From the NCBI GenBank assembly GCA_963755825.1, contig CAVWLA010000003.1:62001-126000 (forward strand): a stretch of 64,000 bases of DNA, given 5' to 3'. The notes under the pieces are model-generated. The model worked only from the letters and a program-made list of their open reading frames with translations, did no database searches and was not told where the DNA came from. Source of the DNA: DATBQN01 sp963755825 (lineage in GTDB: Bacteria; Acidobacteriota; Thermoanaerobaculia; Multivoradales; UBA5704). Positions 15,844-26,312 of this stretch are shown here, piece after piece; the stretch's first letter is position 1; the number at the start of each line of letters is the position of its first letter. The position numbers and the translations under genes are program-made.

Positions 15844-17030
15844 CCCTGTTGGCCGCCCTTGTCGGTTTCTTGTTTCTCCTGCTCGCCGCGAGCTGGGCCT
15901 ACTGGCTGATCGCGAGCGCCTCCTTGAGGCGCTTTCTCCACCTCCCGCCGCCCGACCCGCCGCCTCGCTGGCCTTCCGTCTCCATCCTCAAGCCGGTCAA
16001 AGGGGCGGATCACGAGGCCTACGAGAGCTTCGCGTCCTTCTGTCGGCAGGAGTATGGAGACTTCGAGATCCTCTTCGGCGCCGCCCGCGCCGACGACCCG
16101 GCGATCGCCGTCGTCGACCGTCTGCGGCGGAACTTCCCCGAGCGACCGATTCGTCTGCTGGTGACCGGCGAGGCGGACGGCAATCCCAAGACGGCCATCC
16201 TGGCGCGCCTGGCGGCCGAGGCCCGCGGCGAGATCCTCCTCCCCGCCGACAGCGACATCGACGCCGCGCCCGAGACCGTGCGCCGCCTGGTCGCCGCGCT
16301 CGCCGATCCCGCGGTCGGCATCGTCTCCTGCGTCTACCGGAGCCGCGGCGCCGCCACCCTCGCCGCCCGCCTCCTCGGGCTCTACCTCGACGGCGGCTTC
16401 GTCCCCTCGGCAGTCTTCGCCTACCGTCTCGCCGGCCGGCGGTTCGCGATGGGCGCCGCGATGGCCTTCCGCCGCCGCGACCTCGAGCGGATCGGCGGCT
16501 ATGCCGCCTTCGGCGACCGGCTGCTCGACGACTATGAGATCGGCTCGCGGATCGCCGCGCTGGGGCTCGAGGTCCGGCTCTCCCCCGCCGTCGTCACCCA
16601 CGTGCTCGGCGGCGAGACCTTTCGCGGCCAGTGGCAGCGCGAGCTGCGCTGGAACCGCGGCATCCGCGCCGTCCGACCGGCCGACTACGCCGGCCTCGCC
16701 ATCACCCAGACGACGCCGATCGCCCTCCTGCTCTGCCTGGCGACGGGCTGCGCGTCCTGGAGCCTCGGAACCCTCGCGGCGACCCTCGTCCTGCGCGGCG
16801 CCGTCGCCTATCGCGCCGCGAGAGATCTCGGCGGCCACTTCTCGGCTGTCGAGCTGCTCTGGCTCCCCGCCCGCGACCTCCTCACCGCCCTCGCCTGGTG
16901 CGCCGGCTTCGCCGGCCGCCGGATCACCTGGCGAGGTGCCAGGTACCTAGTCAAACCGGATGGCGGAGTCGAGGCGGTGAGGCCGAAGGAACCGCCCGGG
17001 GAGGCCCTCCGGGCTGACTCGAAGAGGTGA
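15840..17030 (+). CDS. hpnI: HpnI-type hopanoid glycosyltransferase (ceramide-glucosyltransferase family)
   Basis: Membrane-bound family 2/21 glycosyltransferase of 396 residues that attaches N-acetylglucosamine to bacteriohopanetetrol. An N-terminal membrane helix (residues 3-25) precedes WPSVSILKPVKGADHEAYES, and catalytic motifs follow: LLPADSDID, the GAAMAFRRRDLERIGGY block, the acidic LLDDYEIGSRIA and the QRELRWNRGIRAVR motif (the Q/R-X-X-R-W signature). Two or three C-terminal helices follow. The tail RITWRGARYLVKPDGG is family-like, but its codons coincide with a copy of the 18-bp repeat at 16934-16951. It is coupled to hpnK by a 4-nt overlap. Confidence 0.88.
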   Translation: MTLLAALVGFLFLLLAASWAYWLIASASLRRFLHLPPPDPPPRWPSVSILKPVKGADHEAYESFASFCRQEYGDFEILFGAARADDPAIAVVDRLRRNFPERPIRLLVTGEADGNPKTAILARLAAEARGEILLPADSDIDAAPETVRRLVAALADPAVGIVSCVYRSRGAATLAARLLGLYLDGGFVPSAVFAYRLAGRRFAMGAAMAFRRRDLERIGGYAAFGDRLLDDYEIGSRIAALGLEVRLSPAVVTHVLGGETFRGQWQRELRWNRGIRAVRPADYAGLAITQTTPIALLLCLATGCASWSLGTLAATLVLRGAVAYRAARDLGGHFSAVELLWLPARDLLTALAWCAGFAGRRITWRGARYLVKPDGGVEAVRPKEPPGEALRADSKR

Positions 17031-17111
17031 GGAGACGAGAAGGTGCCAGGTGCTTCGTCGAGGTGCCTGGTGACCCGTTGCCTCGCGCCCGTGAGGCCCC
17101 AGGTAACCACT
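16934..17111 (+). repeat. four copies of the 18-bp repeat at the hpnI 3' end and in the hpnI/ndvB gap
   Basis: Copies: 16934-16951 inside the hpnI coding end (15 of 18), 17041-17058 (exact AGGTGCCAGGTGCTTCGT), 17061-17078 (about 14 of 18) and a degenerate copy at 17094-17111. All are in the same orientation. The last three fill the space between the convergent hpnI and ndvB genes; no U-tract terminator is seen there. Confidence 0.8.
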
Positions 17112-17114
17112 ACC

Positions 17115-20100
17115 TCAACCCAGAACCACCTCGATCCGGTGCTCGCGGCCGTCGTCGGCGAGGGGGATCTCGCGCTCCTGGATCTCCTGCCCGTCGACGG
17201 CGACCTTCGATACGCCGCGGCAGACACCGTGGGGGTTGTCGACTTTGAGCGCGTAGCGGGCGGAGTGGTAGCGGAAGGTGACCTCGAAGCCCGGCCAGGC
17301 GCGCGGGATGACCGGATCGAGGTGGAGCTTGGTGCCGCGCAGCCGGAAGCCGAGGAGCCACTCGATGCCGGCGCGGTACATCCAGCCGGCCGAGCCGGTG
17401 TACCAGCTCCAGCCACCGCGGCCGACGTGCGGCGGCTCGGCATAGACGTCGGCGGCGACGACGTAGGGCTCGACCTTGTAGCGGTAGACCCCGGCGCGCG
17501 TGCTCGCATGGTTGATCGGGTTGAGGATGGCGAAGAGCTCGCCGGCGCTGTCCCCCTCGCCGAGCGCCGCGAAGCCGATCAGCGACCAGATCGCCGCGTG
17601 GGTGTACTGGCCGCCGTTCTCCCGCGTCCCCGGCAGGTACCCCTTGATGTAGCCGGGGTCGCGCGGCGTGCGGTCGAAGGGCGGCGTGAAGAGGAGGACG
17701 AGGCCGTCGCCGCGGCGCACCAGGTGCTGCTCGACCGCCGCCATCGCCCGCCGCGCCCGCTCGGGCGCCGCGGCGCCCGAGATCACCGCCCACGACTGCG
17801 CGATGGCGTCGATGCGGCATTCGGCGTCGGCGGCCGAGCCGAGCGGCGTGCCGTCGTCGTAGAAGGCGCGGCGGTACCAGTCGCCGTCCCAGCCGGCGAT
17901 CTCCACCGCCGCCTTGATCTCGTGCACCCGCGTCCGCCAGCGCGTCACCCGCTCGCGCTCGCCGCGCGTCTCGGCGTAGCGGGCGAACTCCCAGAGATTG
18001 ATGTGGAGGAACCAGGCGAGCCAGACGCTCTCGCCCCTCCCCTCCGCCCCCGACCCGGTTCATGCCGTCGTTCCAGTCGCCGGTGCCGATGAGCGGCATG
18101 CCGTGGGCGCCGGCGGCGAGGCTGCGGTCGAGAGCGCGCGCGCAGTGCTCGTAGACCGTCGCCCGCTCGCTCGCCTCCGCCGGCTGGAAGTAGGCCTCGC
18201 GCTCCTCGGGCTTGAGCGGCTCGCCGGCGAGGAAGGGCACCTCCTCGTCGAGGATGGTGGCGTCGCCAGTGACCTCGAGGAAGTGGAGGACGCCGTACGG
18301 CAGCCACAGGCGGTCGTCGGAGATCCGCGTGCGCACCCCCTTGCCCCCCGGCGGATGCCACCAGTGCTGCACGTCCCCCTCGGGGAACTGGCGGCCGGCG
18401 GCGCGCAGGATCTGCGCCCTCAGCACCTCGCGCTGCGGCACCGCGAGCGCCATGGCGTCCTGCAGCTGGTCGCGGAAGCCGTAGGCGCCGCCCGCCTGAT
18501 AGAAGGCGGTGCGCGCCTGGATGCGGCAGGCGAGCGCCTGGTAGAGCAGCCAGCGGTTGACCATCAAGTCGAGCGACCGGTCTGGGGTCTTCACCTGGAG
18601 GGCGCCCAGGATGTCGTCCCAGTGGCGGACGACGGCGGCGAGGAGCGCCTCGATGTCGGCGGCGCGGTAGTCCGCGATCAGCTTGCGCGCCGCCGCGGCG
18701 TCCTCGCCCTGGCCGAGGAGGAAGCGCACCTCGCGGCGCTCGCCGGGCGCCAAATGTAGGGTGAGGCGGAACGCGGCGCAGGGATCGAGCGCGGCACCGG
18801 TGCGACCCGAGAGAGTGGTGCCGAGGGCGAGCGCCGCCGGCGCGTCGAGGCCGCCATTGCGGCCGAGGAACTCGCCGCGGTCGGCGGTCCACGAGGTCTG
18901 CTGGCCGCCCAGGTCGGCGAAGGCGATGCGCCCGGCGAACTCCTCGTTCCAGGCGTTCCGCGCCAGGATGGCGCCGCTCTCGGCGTCGCGCTCGGTCACC
19001 ACGAAGGGGGCCGAGGCGCTGCGCGACGAGCCGAGCACCCACTCGGCGTAGGCGGTGACGCTGACCGTGCGCGGCCGCGGCGAGCGGTTCTCGACCCGCA
19101 GCCGCGAGATCTTGACCGGGTCCGCGAGCGGCACCATCTGCAGCAGCTCGAGGCGGATGCCGCGGCTCTCGTGCTCGAACTTGCTGTAGCCCTGGCCATG
19201 GCGGACGACGTAGGGCCAGCCGTCGCGGATGGGGAGCGCCGTCGGCCCCCACACCTCGCCGGTCTCCTCGTCGCGCACCAGGATCGCCTCCCCCGCCGGG
19301 TCGGAGACCGGATCGTTCGACCACGGGGTGAGCTGGTTCTCATGGCTGTTGACCGCCCAGGTGTAGCCCGAGCCCGCCTCGGTGGCGAGGAAGCCGAAGC
19401 CGTCGTTAGCGATGACGTTGATCCACGGCGCCGGCGTCCACTGCCCTTCGCCGAGCACCACGACGTACTCGCGCCCGCCGTCGGCGAAGCCGCCGAGGCC
19501 GTTCCAGAACTCGAGCTGGAAGCGCGGCGGCGGCAGGTCTGGCGGCGCCGGCGCCACCGCCGCGACCGGCCGCGGCGGACGCACCGGCGGCTCGGCGCGG
19601 AGGTGGCGGACGATCTGTTCGGCGAGCGTCCCCTGGCGCGAGTTGAGCACCGCCCGCGCCGCCGTGCGCAGGAGATCGAGGCTCTCCGCCCCCACCTGGT
19701 CGCGGCGGAGGAGGAAGATGCCGCCGGCGTTCGGCGGCTCGTCGGGGAGCGCCCGCCGCCGCGCCTCGACCAGGCCGTCGAGCGCCGTCTGCAGCTCCTG
19801 GGTGTAGGAGGTCCCCTTCTCGTTGACGATGACGACGTCGACAGCGAGGCGCTTCAGCCGCCAGTACTCGTGGGCGCGGAGGAGCTGGCGCACCAGGTCC
19901 TGGTCCTCGACCTCGTCGATGCGCACGAGGACGATCGGCAGGTCGCCGGAGATGCCGAAGGCCCACAGCGCCGAGTGCCCCTTGCGATTGCGCATCAGCA
20001 CGTCGGCGGGAGCGCGCAGGCTCGCCGTCGAATAGAGGATGCGCGAGGCGAGGCGTTGGAAGAGCTGCGCCTCGTCTGCCGAGATCCCCAGGTGGTTGAG

Positions 20101-23100
20101 CTCGACCTGCGCCTGCGTCCAGGCGAGGTTCTGGGTGCGCTCGAAGATCGCCGGCTCGCGGTACTTGTCGGCGAGCGACAGCGCCGCCTCGCGCGAGGCG
20201 GCGGCGAGCGTCGTCAGGTTGACGCGCGCCGTGGCGCCGGGGAGGATGCGCAGCCGCCGGCGCATGACGAAGACCGGATCGAGCACCGGTCCGACGGTGC
20301 CGGAGAGCGGCCGCGGCTCGCCGAGCGCCGCCGGCCGCCGCGCCGTGCCGCCACGGCCGAGGAAGCGCGCGCGGTCGGTCTCCACCTGCACGCCGCCGCT
20401 GCTGTCGCCCTCGACCGAGGTGACCGCCGCCACCCAGATCGGCTCCTCGCCTTCCTCGCGCGGGCGGCGGAAGGCGAGCAGCGCCTCGAGGCCGGGGACG
20501 AGCTCGGTCTCGACGAAGAGCTTGCCGAAGGCGGGGTGCGCCGCGTCGGCGGCGCCGGGCGCCAGCACCAGCTCGGCGTAGGAGGTGACCTCGATGCGCC
20601 GCGCCGAGGTGCCCAGGTTGGTGACCGACACCTGGCGCACCTCGGCGTCGTCCTCCGCCGAGACGACGATCTGCAGGCGGGTCGAGAGGGTGCCGTCGCG
20701 GCGGCGGATCTCCGCCTGGTCCTCGGAGAAGAGGACCTCGTAGGAGTCCGGCTCGACGAGGGTCGGCTGATAGCCGGCGGACCACAGCTCGCCGCTGTCG
20801 ACATCCTGCAGGTAGACGAAGCTCCCCCAGCGGTCGCGCGTCGCGTCCTCGCGCCAGCGGCTGACCGCCCTGCCCTGCCAGGAGCTGTAGCCGGCGCCCG
20901 CCGTCGTCACCATCACCGTGTAGCGGCCGTTCGACAGCATCTGGGTGCGCGCCGCCGGCAGGTGCGGCGAGTCGAAGCGGCGGAGCACCGGCGGCACGAA
21001 GTCGCGGACGTGGAGCTGGGTGCGCACCTCGTCGGCGCGCGGGCGGGCGACGGCGACGGTCGAAGGCGTGCGTTCCTGGAGGAGGAGCTCGGCCGCCTGC
21101 ACCGCCGGCTCGGCGTGGAAGCGCGCCCGCATGACGCTGCCGAGGGTGACGTTGGCGAGGGCGACGATCGCCATCCCCTGGTGGTGGGCCATGTAGGCCT
21201 TGACGACGGCGACCTTGCCGTCGGTCGGCAGGCGCGACGAGGTGTAGTCGAGCGACTCGTAGAAGCCGTAGCGGCCGCGCGCCCCGACTTCGCCCAAGCG
21301 CGCGAAGTTGGCGAGCGCCGCCCGCGGATCGATCATCGCCGCCAGCGCCGTGGCGTAGGGGGCGATGACGAGGTCCTCGGAGAGGCCGCGCTTGAGCCCC
21401 AGGCCGCTCACCCCGAAGTTCGAGTACTGATAGGTGAAGTTGAGGTCGCGCGAGTTGTAGGCGGCCTCGGAGATCCCCCACGGCACGCCGCGGTCGGCGG
21501 CATAGCGGATCTGCCGGCGAACGATCAGCTTGTCGGTCTGGTCGAGCAGGCTGCCGTCGGGGACGTCCATCACCAGCTCGGGCATCAGGTACTCGAACAT
21601 CGACCCCGACCAGGAGATGAGCGCCGAGCCGCCGCCGACCGGCGTCAGCTGGCGGCCGAGCTTGAACCAGTGCGCCGTCGGCACGTCGCCGCGGGCGATG
21701 GCGATGAAGCTCGCCAGGCGCGCCTCGGAGGCGAGGAGATCGTAGTAGCCGCCGTCGAGGCGGCCCGCGGAGAGGTTGTAGCCGATCGAGAAGAGCTGGC
21801 GCTCGGGGTCGAAGAGGAAGCTGAAATCCATCTCGGCGAAGAGCCGGGCGGCGCGCGCGGCGACCGCCGAGAGCCGCCGGGCGAGCGAGGAGGCCCTCGC
21901 TGCAGCGCGCTCCAGGTCGGCCGCGGCGGCGCGCGCGAGATCGGCCGCCGCGCTCGCGGCTCCCTCACCGCCGTCGGCTTCGGCGAGGCCGCGGAGCGTC
22001 GCCGCAGCGGCCTCGTAGAGGTCGGTCATGGCGCCGAGCGAGCCGGAATCGGCGGCGAGCCCGGCGAGCACCGCGACGGCCGTCGCCGGCAGCGCGCCGC
22101 GGGCGGCCGCCGCGGCATCGGTTGACGCCACGGGGTCCAGCCAGCCGAGCCAGCCGTGGGTGATGGCGAGGTCGCGCAGGTGGCTGCCGACGCCGGCGCC
22201 GAAGAGGCGCGCCCAGGCGAGCGCTTCGTCGGCTGGATTGGCGGCTGGACTGGGGGCCTGATAGCCGGCGGGGAACGATCGGCGCTCCGCCGCCACGGCC
22301 TGCAGGATGTCGACGAGGGTCGCCGCCGTCTCCTCGAGAGAACCGAGGCGGCGCCGCCAGTCGGCGGGCTCGAGCGCCGGCGCGGCGAGGAGCGCGGCCG
22401 CCTCGGCGAGCGTCCGCGCCAGCTCGCGGGCGGGGAGCGGGCCGAGCGCCGCCGCGGCATCGGCGAGCTCGGCGAAGGTGTCGGCGAGGCCGCGCCGCGC
22501 CGGCTCGAGCGCCGTCGCCAGGTCGCGCCGCTCGGCGCATGCCTGTTGGAGGACGATCAGGTGGCCGGCGAGGTTGCCGCTGTCGACGGTCGACACGTAG
22601 CGCGGCTCGAGCGGGTGGAGATCGTCGGTCGCGTACCAGTTGAAGAGGTGGCCGCGGAAGAGCTCCAGCCGGCCGACCGCCTCGAGGGTCGCCTCCAGGC
22701 GGTCGACCATCTCCTCGCAGCCGATCCAGCCGAAGTCGGCAGCGGCGGCGGTCGAGAGCAGGTAGAGACCGACGTTGGTGGGCGAGGTGCGCCGGGCGAC
22801 CACCGGCCGCGGATCCTCCTGGAAGTTGTCGGGCGGCAGCGCGTGGTCGCCGGCGGTCGCGAAGGTCTCGAAATAGCGCCAGGTGCGCCGCGCGATGCGC
22901 CGCAGCTCGGCCGCCCCGGCATCGCCGGCGCCCATCGCCGCCGCCTCGACCGGCCGCGGCGGCAGGCTGATCCAGCGCGCGATCGCCGGCGACAGCGCCC
23001 AGGCGAGGACGAAGGGGAGCGCCCAGGGGAGCGCGGCGGGGCGGAGCGCCGCTGCGGCGAGACCGCCGGCGGCGAGGAGGACGGCGCCGATCATCCGCCG

Positions 23101-26022
23101 ATAGGCGCCGGCGAGGCTGAGGTCGAAGCTGCGCCCCGCCTGCGCCGCCGGCACCCACTCGAGAAGGCGCCGGCGGGTGACGTAGACCCGCGCCAGCGTG
23201 CGCGCGACGGCATCGCCCATCTGCCACGCCTGATGGGCGAGGAGGGCGAGGCGCAGGCCGCTCTGCGCCAGCGAGAGGCCGAAATCGGTCGCCAGGCTGC
23301 TGAGGAAGCTCCGCTTGGCGATGCCGATGCGGCGGTGGACGAGGCCGGCGACGAAGGAGTAGAGCCCGGACCAGGCGAAGACGACGGCGATGAAGGCCGC
23401 CCAGAGCGCCGGCCGGGCGCCGGGCAGCGCCCAGCTCGCGACCAGGGTGAGGAAGGCGGCGGGGGCGAGCAGGCTCCGCCGCAGGTTGTCGAGCATCTTC
23501 CAGCGGCCGATCGCCGGGATCGGGTTCCTGACCGCGCGCCGGCGGGCGTCGGGAACGCGCCGGAAGAGCCAGGGGAGGAGCTGCCAGTCGCCGCGCGCCC
23601 AGCGCTGCTGGCGCGAGGCGGCGACCTCGTAGTGCCCCGGATACTCCTCGAAGAGCTCGAGATCCGAGGCCAGGCCGGCGCCGGCGAAGAGCCCTTCGAA
23701 GAGGTCGTGCGAGAGGAGGGCGTTCTCCGGCACCCGCCCTTCGAGCGCGCGCTCGAAGGCGTCGAGGTCGTAGATGCCCTTGCCGGTGTAGATCCCCTCG
23801 TCGAAGAGATCCTGATAGAGGTCGGAGACCGCGAAGGCGTAAGGATCGATGCCGCGCGGGCCGGAGAAGATGCGCTGGTAGAGCGTGCCGCCGCCGGCGA
23901 GCGGCAGCGTCGGCGTCACCCGCGGCTGCAGGATGCCGTGGCCGCTGACGACGCGGTGGGTCTCGGGGTCGAAGAGCGGGTGGTTGAGCGGGTGCGCCAT
24001 GGTGCCCACCAGCTCGCAGACGCCGCCGCGGCCGAGGCGGGTGTCGGAGTCGAGGGTGACGACATACCGCACGCCGGCCGGGAAGGGGGGCGCCGGGCCC
24101 TCCCCCGCCGGCAGGAAGCTGGTGTAGGTGGCACCGCGGAGCAGCAGATTGAGCTCCTGCAGCTTGCCGCGCTTCCTCTCCCAGCCCATCCAGCTCCCCT
24201 CGCTCGGGTTCCACAGCCGGCGGCGGTGGAAGAGATAGAAGCGCGGGCCGCCGCCGGGAGCCGCGCCGTAGCGCTCGTTGAGCTCGGCGATGCCGGCGCG
24301 CGCCGCGGCGAGGAGGCCTTCGTCCTCGGGCAGCGTCTCGCTCGCCGCGTCGACCCAATCGGAGAGCAGGGCGAAGCGGACGTCGCCCTCGTCGTTGCTG
24401 AGGAACCGGACCTCCAGCCGCTCCAGCTCGGCGCGGATCTCCCCCTCGCCGGTGAGCAGCGTCGGCACCACGACCAGGGTGCGGAGCGCCGCCGGAATGC
24501 CCTGGGCGAGCTCGAGCTTGGGGAGGCGCCGCGGCCCGACGACGTCGGCGACGCTCCGGTTGACGAAGGAGATGGCGAGTTCGGAGGCCGGGACGAGGGC
24601 GAGGAGGCCGAGGATGGCGAGGGTGAGGACGGGCGCCCCCTCCGCACGCTCGATCGCCAGCGGGAAGAGGGCGATCAAGAGCGAGCCGACGGCGACCGTC
24701 GCCAGGTAGCCGTAGGTCGCGTGGGCGAACCAGATCCGCGCCAGCCGCTTGCGGCGGGGCACCCGATAGCCGAGCTCGCGCTCGAAGTCGCCGCGGCCGC
24801 GCGAGATCAGGTAGTAGCCGGGATCGGCGAGGCGCGGATCGGCGGCGGCGGGAGGCTCTGCGGCGGCGCCATCGGCGGGCTCGGCTGCTCTGGCAGCTCT
24901 GGAGGCCTTGGCGGCCGGGGCGTCGCCGCTCGCCGCCGCGCGGCCCCGCTCGACGGCAAGGCGGGCGATCTCGATCTCCGAGCGGTCGGTGCCGCGCGCC
25001 AGCTCCTCGACGCCGGCGCGGTAGCGGTCGCGGGTCGGGAAGTCCATCTCGGCGACCCGCGTGCCCTCGCGCAGCGCCGCCTCCACCAGGCTCACACTCT
25101 CGAAGAACTCCGTCCAGTCGACCGCCGAGAGCAGGCGCATGCTGGTGATGACGTTGCGCACCGTGACGTGGATCGCCATCTGCTCCTGGTGGTCGGCGCG
25201 CACCACCTCGTCCGGCGTCGTGCCGCGGCTGGCGAGCTGGGCGCGGAGCCAGGCGAGCACCGCGGCGACGCCGGCGTTCTCCTCCTCGCGGAGGCGGCGC
25301 TCGAGCTGCACCGAGAAGGGGATGTCCGGCGGCCGCGCGGCGAGCTCGGCGAGCAGCGCCTCCGGCGCCGCCGGCAGGCCGGAGACGCCGAGCAGGCGGT
25401 CGGCGACGCCGTCGGCGGCATCGCGCGAGCGGCGGCGGGCGACCAGCGCGTCGACCAGCCGGCGGAGGTTCTCGACCAGCACCAGACGCAGCGAGATGGC
25501 GCTCGCCCAGAGCTCGCCGATGGTGAGCGGCTGCACCCGCTGGTAGGCGCCGACGTAGTGGCGGAAGAGCTCGAGGTCGAAGCGGCTGTCGGTGTGCTCG
25601 ACGAAGCTCCAGGCGAGGCCATAGACGCGCGGGAAGCCGGCGAGGGAGCCGCCGGCAAGCTTCGGCAGCTGGCGGTAGAACCCCGCGGGCAGGTCGTCGC
25701 GGATCTCGCGGATCTGCTGGTCGACGATGTGGAAGTTGTCGACCAGCCACTCGGCGGCGGGCGAGATCGAGCGCTCCTCGCGGATCGCCTCGGCGATCGC
25801 CCGGTAGGCGGTGACGAGGACGCGGCCGTTGTCGACCAGGCGCGCCAGGATCGGCCTGCCGCGATGGCGGCCGGCGACGACAACCTGCTCGGCGGCGAGG
25901 GCGCCGGCGAAGGCTTCGAGGCGGTCGGTCGAGTAGAGCTCGCCGCGGATGGGGGAGAGCGGCTCGAGGGCGGCGGGCGCAGAGGCTCTGGATCTCAGCA
26001 GGATGGGAATCGACCTCCGCAA
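17115..26022 (-). CDS. ndvB: cyclic beta-1,2-glucan synthase (NdvB/ChvB-like), with an apparent 1-nt frameshift
   Basis: Giant inner-membrane enzyme, about 2968 residues once the frameshift is repaired (the Sinorhizobium protein is about 2830), that makes and cyclises periplasmic glucan. In order: an N-terminal region starting near PIRGELYSTDRLEAFA; membrane helices around residues 430-510; a glycosyltransferase-84-type domain with YVVTLDSDTRLGRGG (about residue 652); further helices; a glucoamylase-like domain (RRTSPTNVGLYLLSTAAAAD); and two GH94-type beta-sandwich and phosphorylase domains ending with WHPPGGKGVRTRISDDRLWL and GTGDWNDGMNRVG. The frame is lost right after that motif, in a C run at 18034-18037 (G run on the coding strand), and resumes as ESVWLAWFLHINLWEFARY to the stop at 17115. 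The start is uncertain: TTG at 26022 is used, and no ATG precedes the conserved region. Confidence 0.88.
18034..18037 (-). other. putative single-base frameshift within ndvB
   Basis: The coding strand reads GAG GGG CGA GAG in the upstream frame. Removing one G from the GGGG run gives GAG GGC GAG AGC, restoring the family sequence GEGESVWLAW without any other change, and the gene length becomes a multiple of three. The neighbourhood is a dense G/C homopolymer stretch, so a sequencing or assembly error is as likely as a true mutation. Confidence 0.75.
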
Positions 26023-26213
26023 CGGTCAGGGGACGGCAGGGCCTCGACCGCGCCCCGCCGTCCGTTCGGCCCGGCGGGCCGCGAGGGGATGGGGTCAGCT
26101 CCGCCGCCGGATGGGAGGGTTCCATCCGCCGAGAGGTTGCCGAACGTTTCCACCCCCCGCAGGTCGATGCAAGGCCGGGACCAGACCTGCGACGGCAATA
26201 TCGTCATCGCTGA

Positions 26214-26243
26214 TTGTCACGTCTCATGCATTTCAGGTACTAC
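26214..26243 (+). promoter_or_regulatory. candidate promoter of the halogenase gene
   Basis: The 290-bp gap 26023-26312 between ndvB and the halogenase has a locally AT-richer stretch (26200-26265). TTGTCA (26214-26219) and TACTAC (26238-26243), 18 bp apart, are the best -35/-10 pair; TATTAG at 26247-26252 is an alternative -10. The halogenase ribosome-binding site TTGGAGG lies at 26299-26305. The rest of the gap shows no gene or repeat. Confidence 0.35.
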
Positions 26244-26312
26244 TGCTATTAGAACTCTTGCGGACGGGCAGCCGCGGACGGCAACCGATGCCGCATCCAT
26301 TGGAGGACCAGC

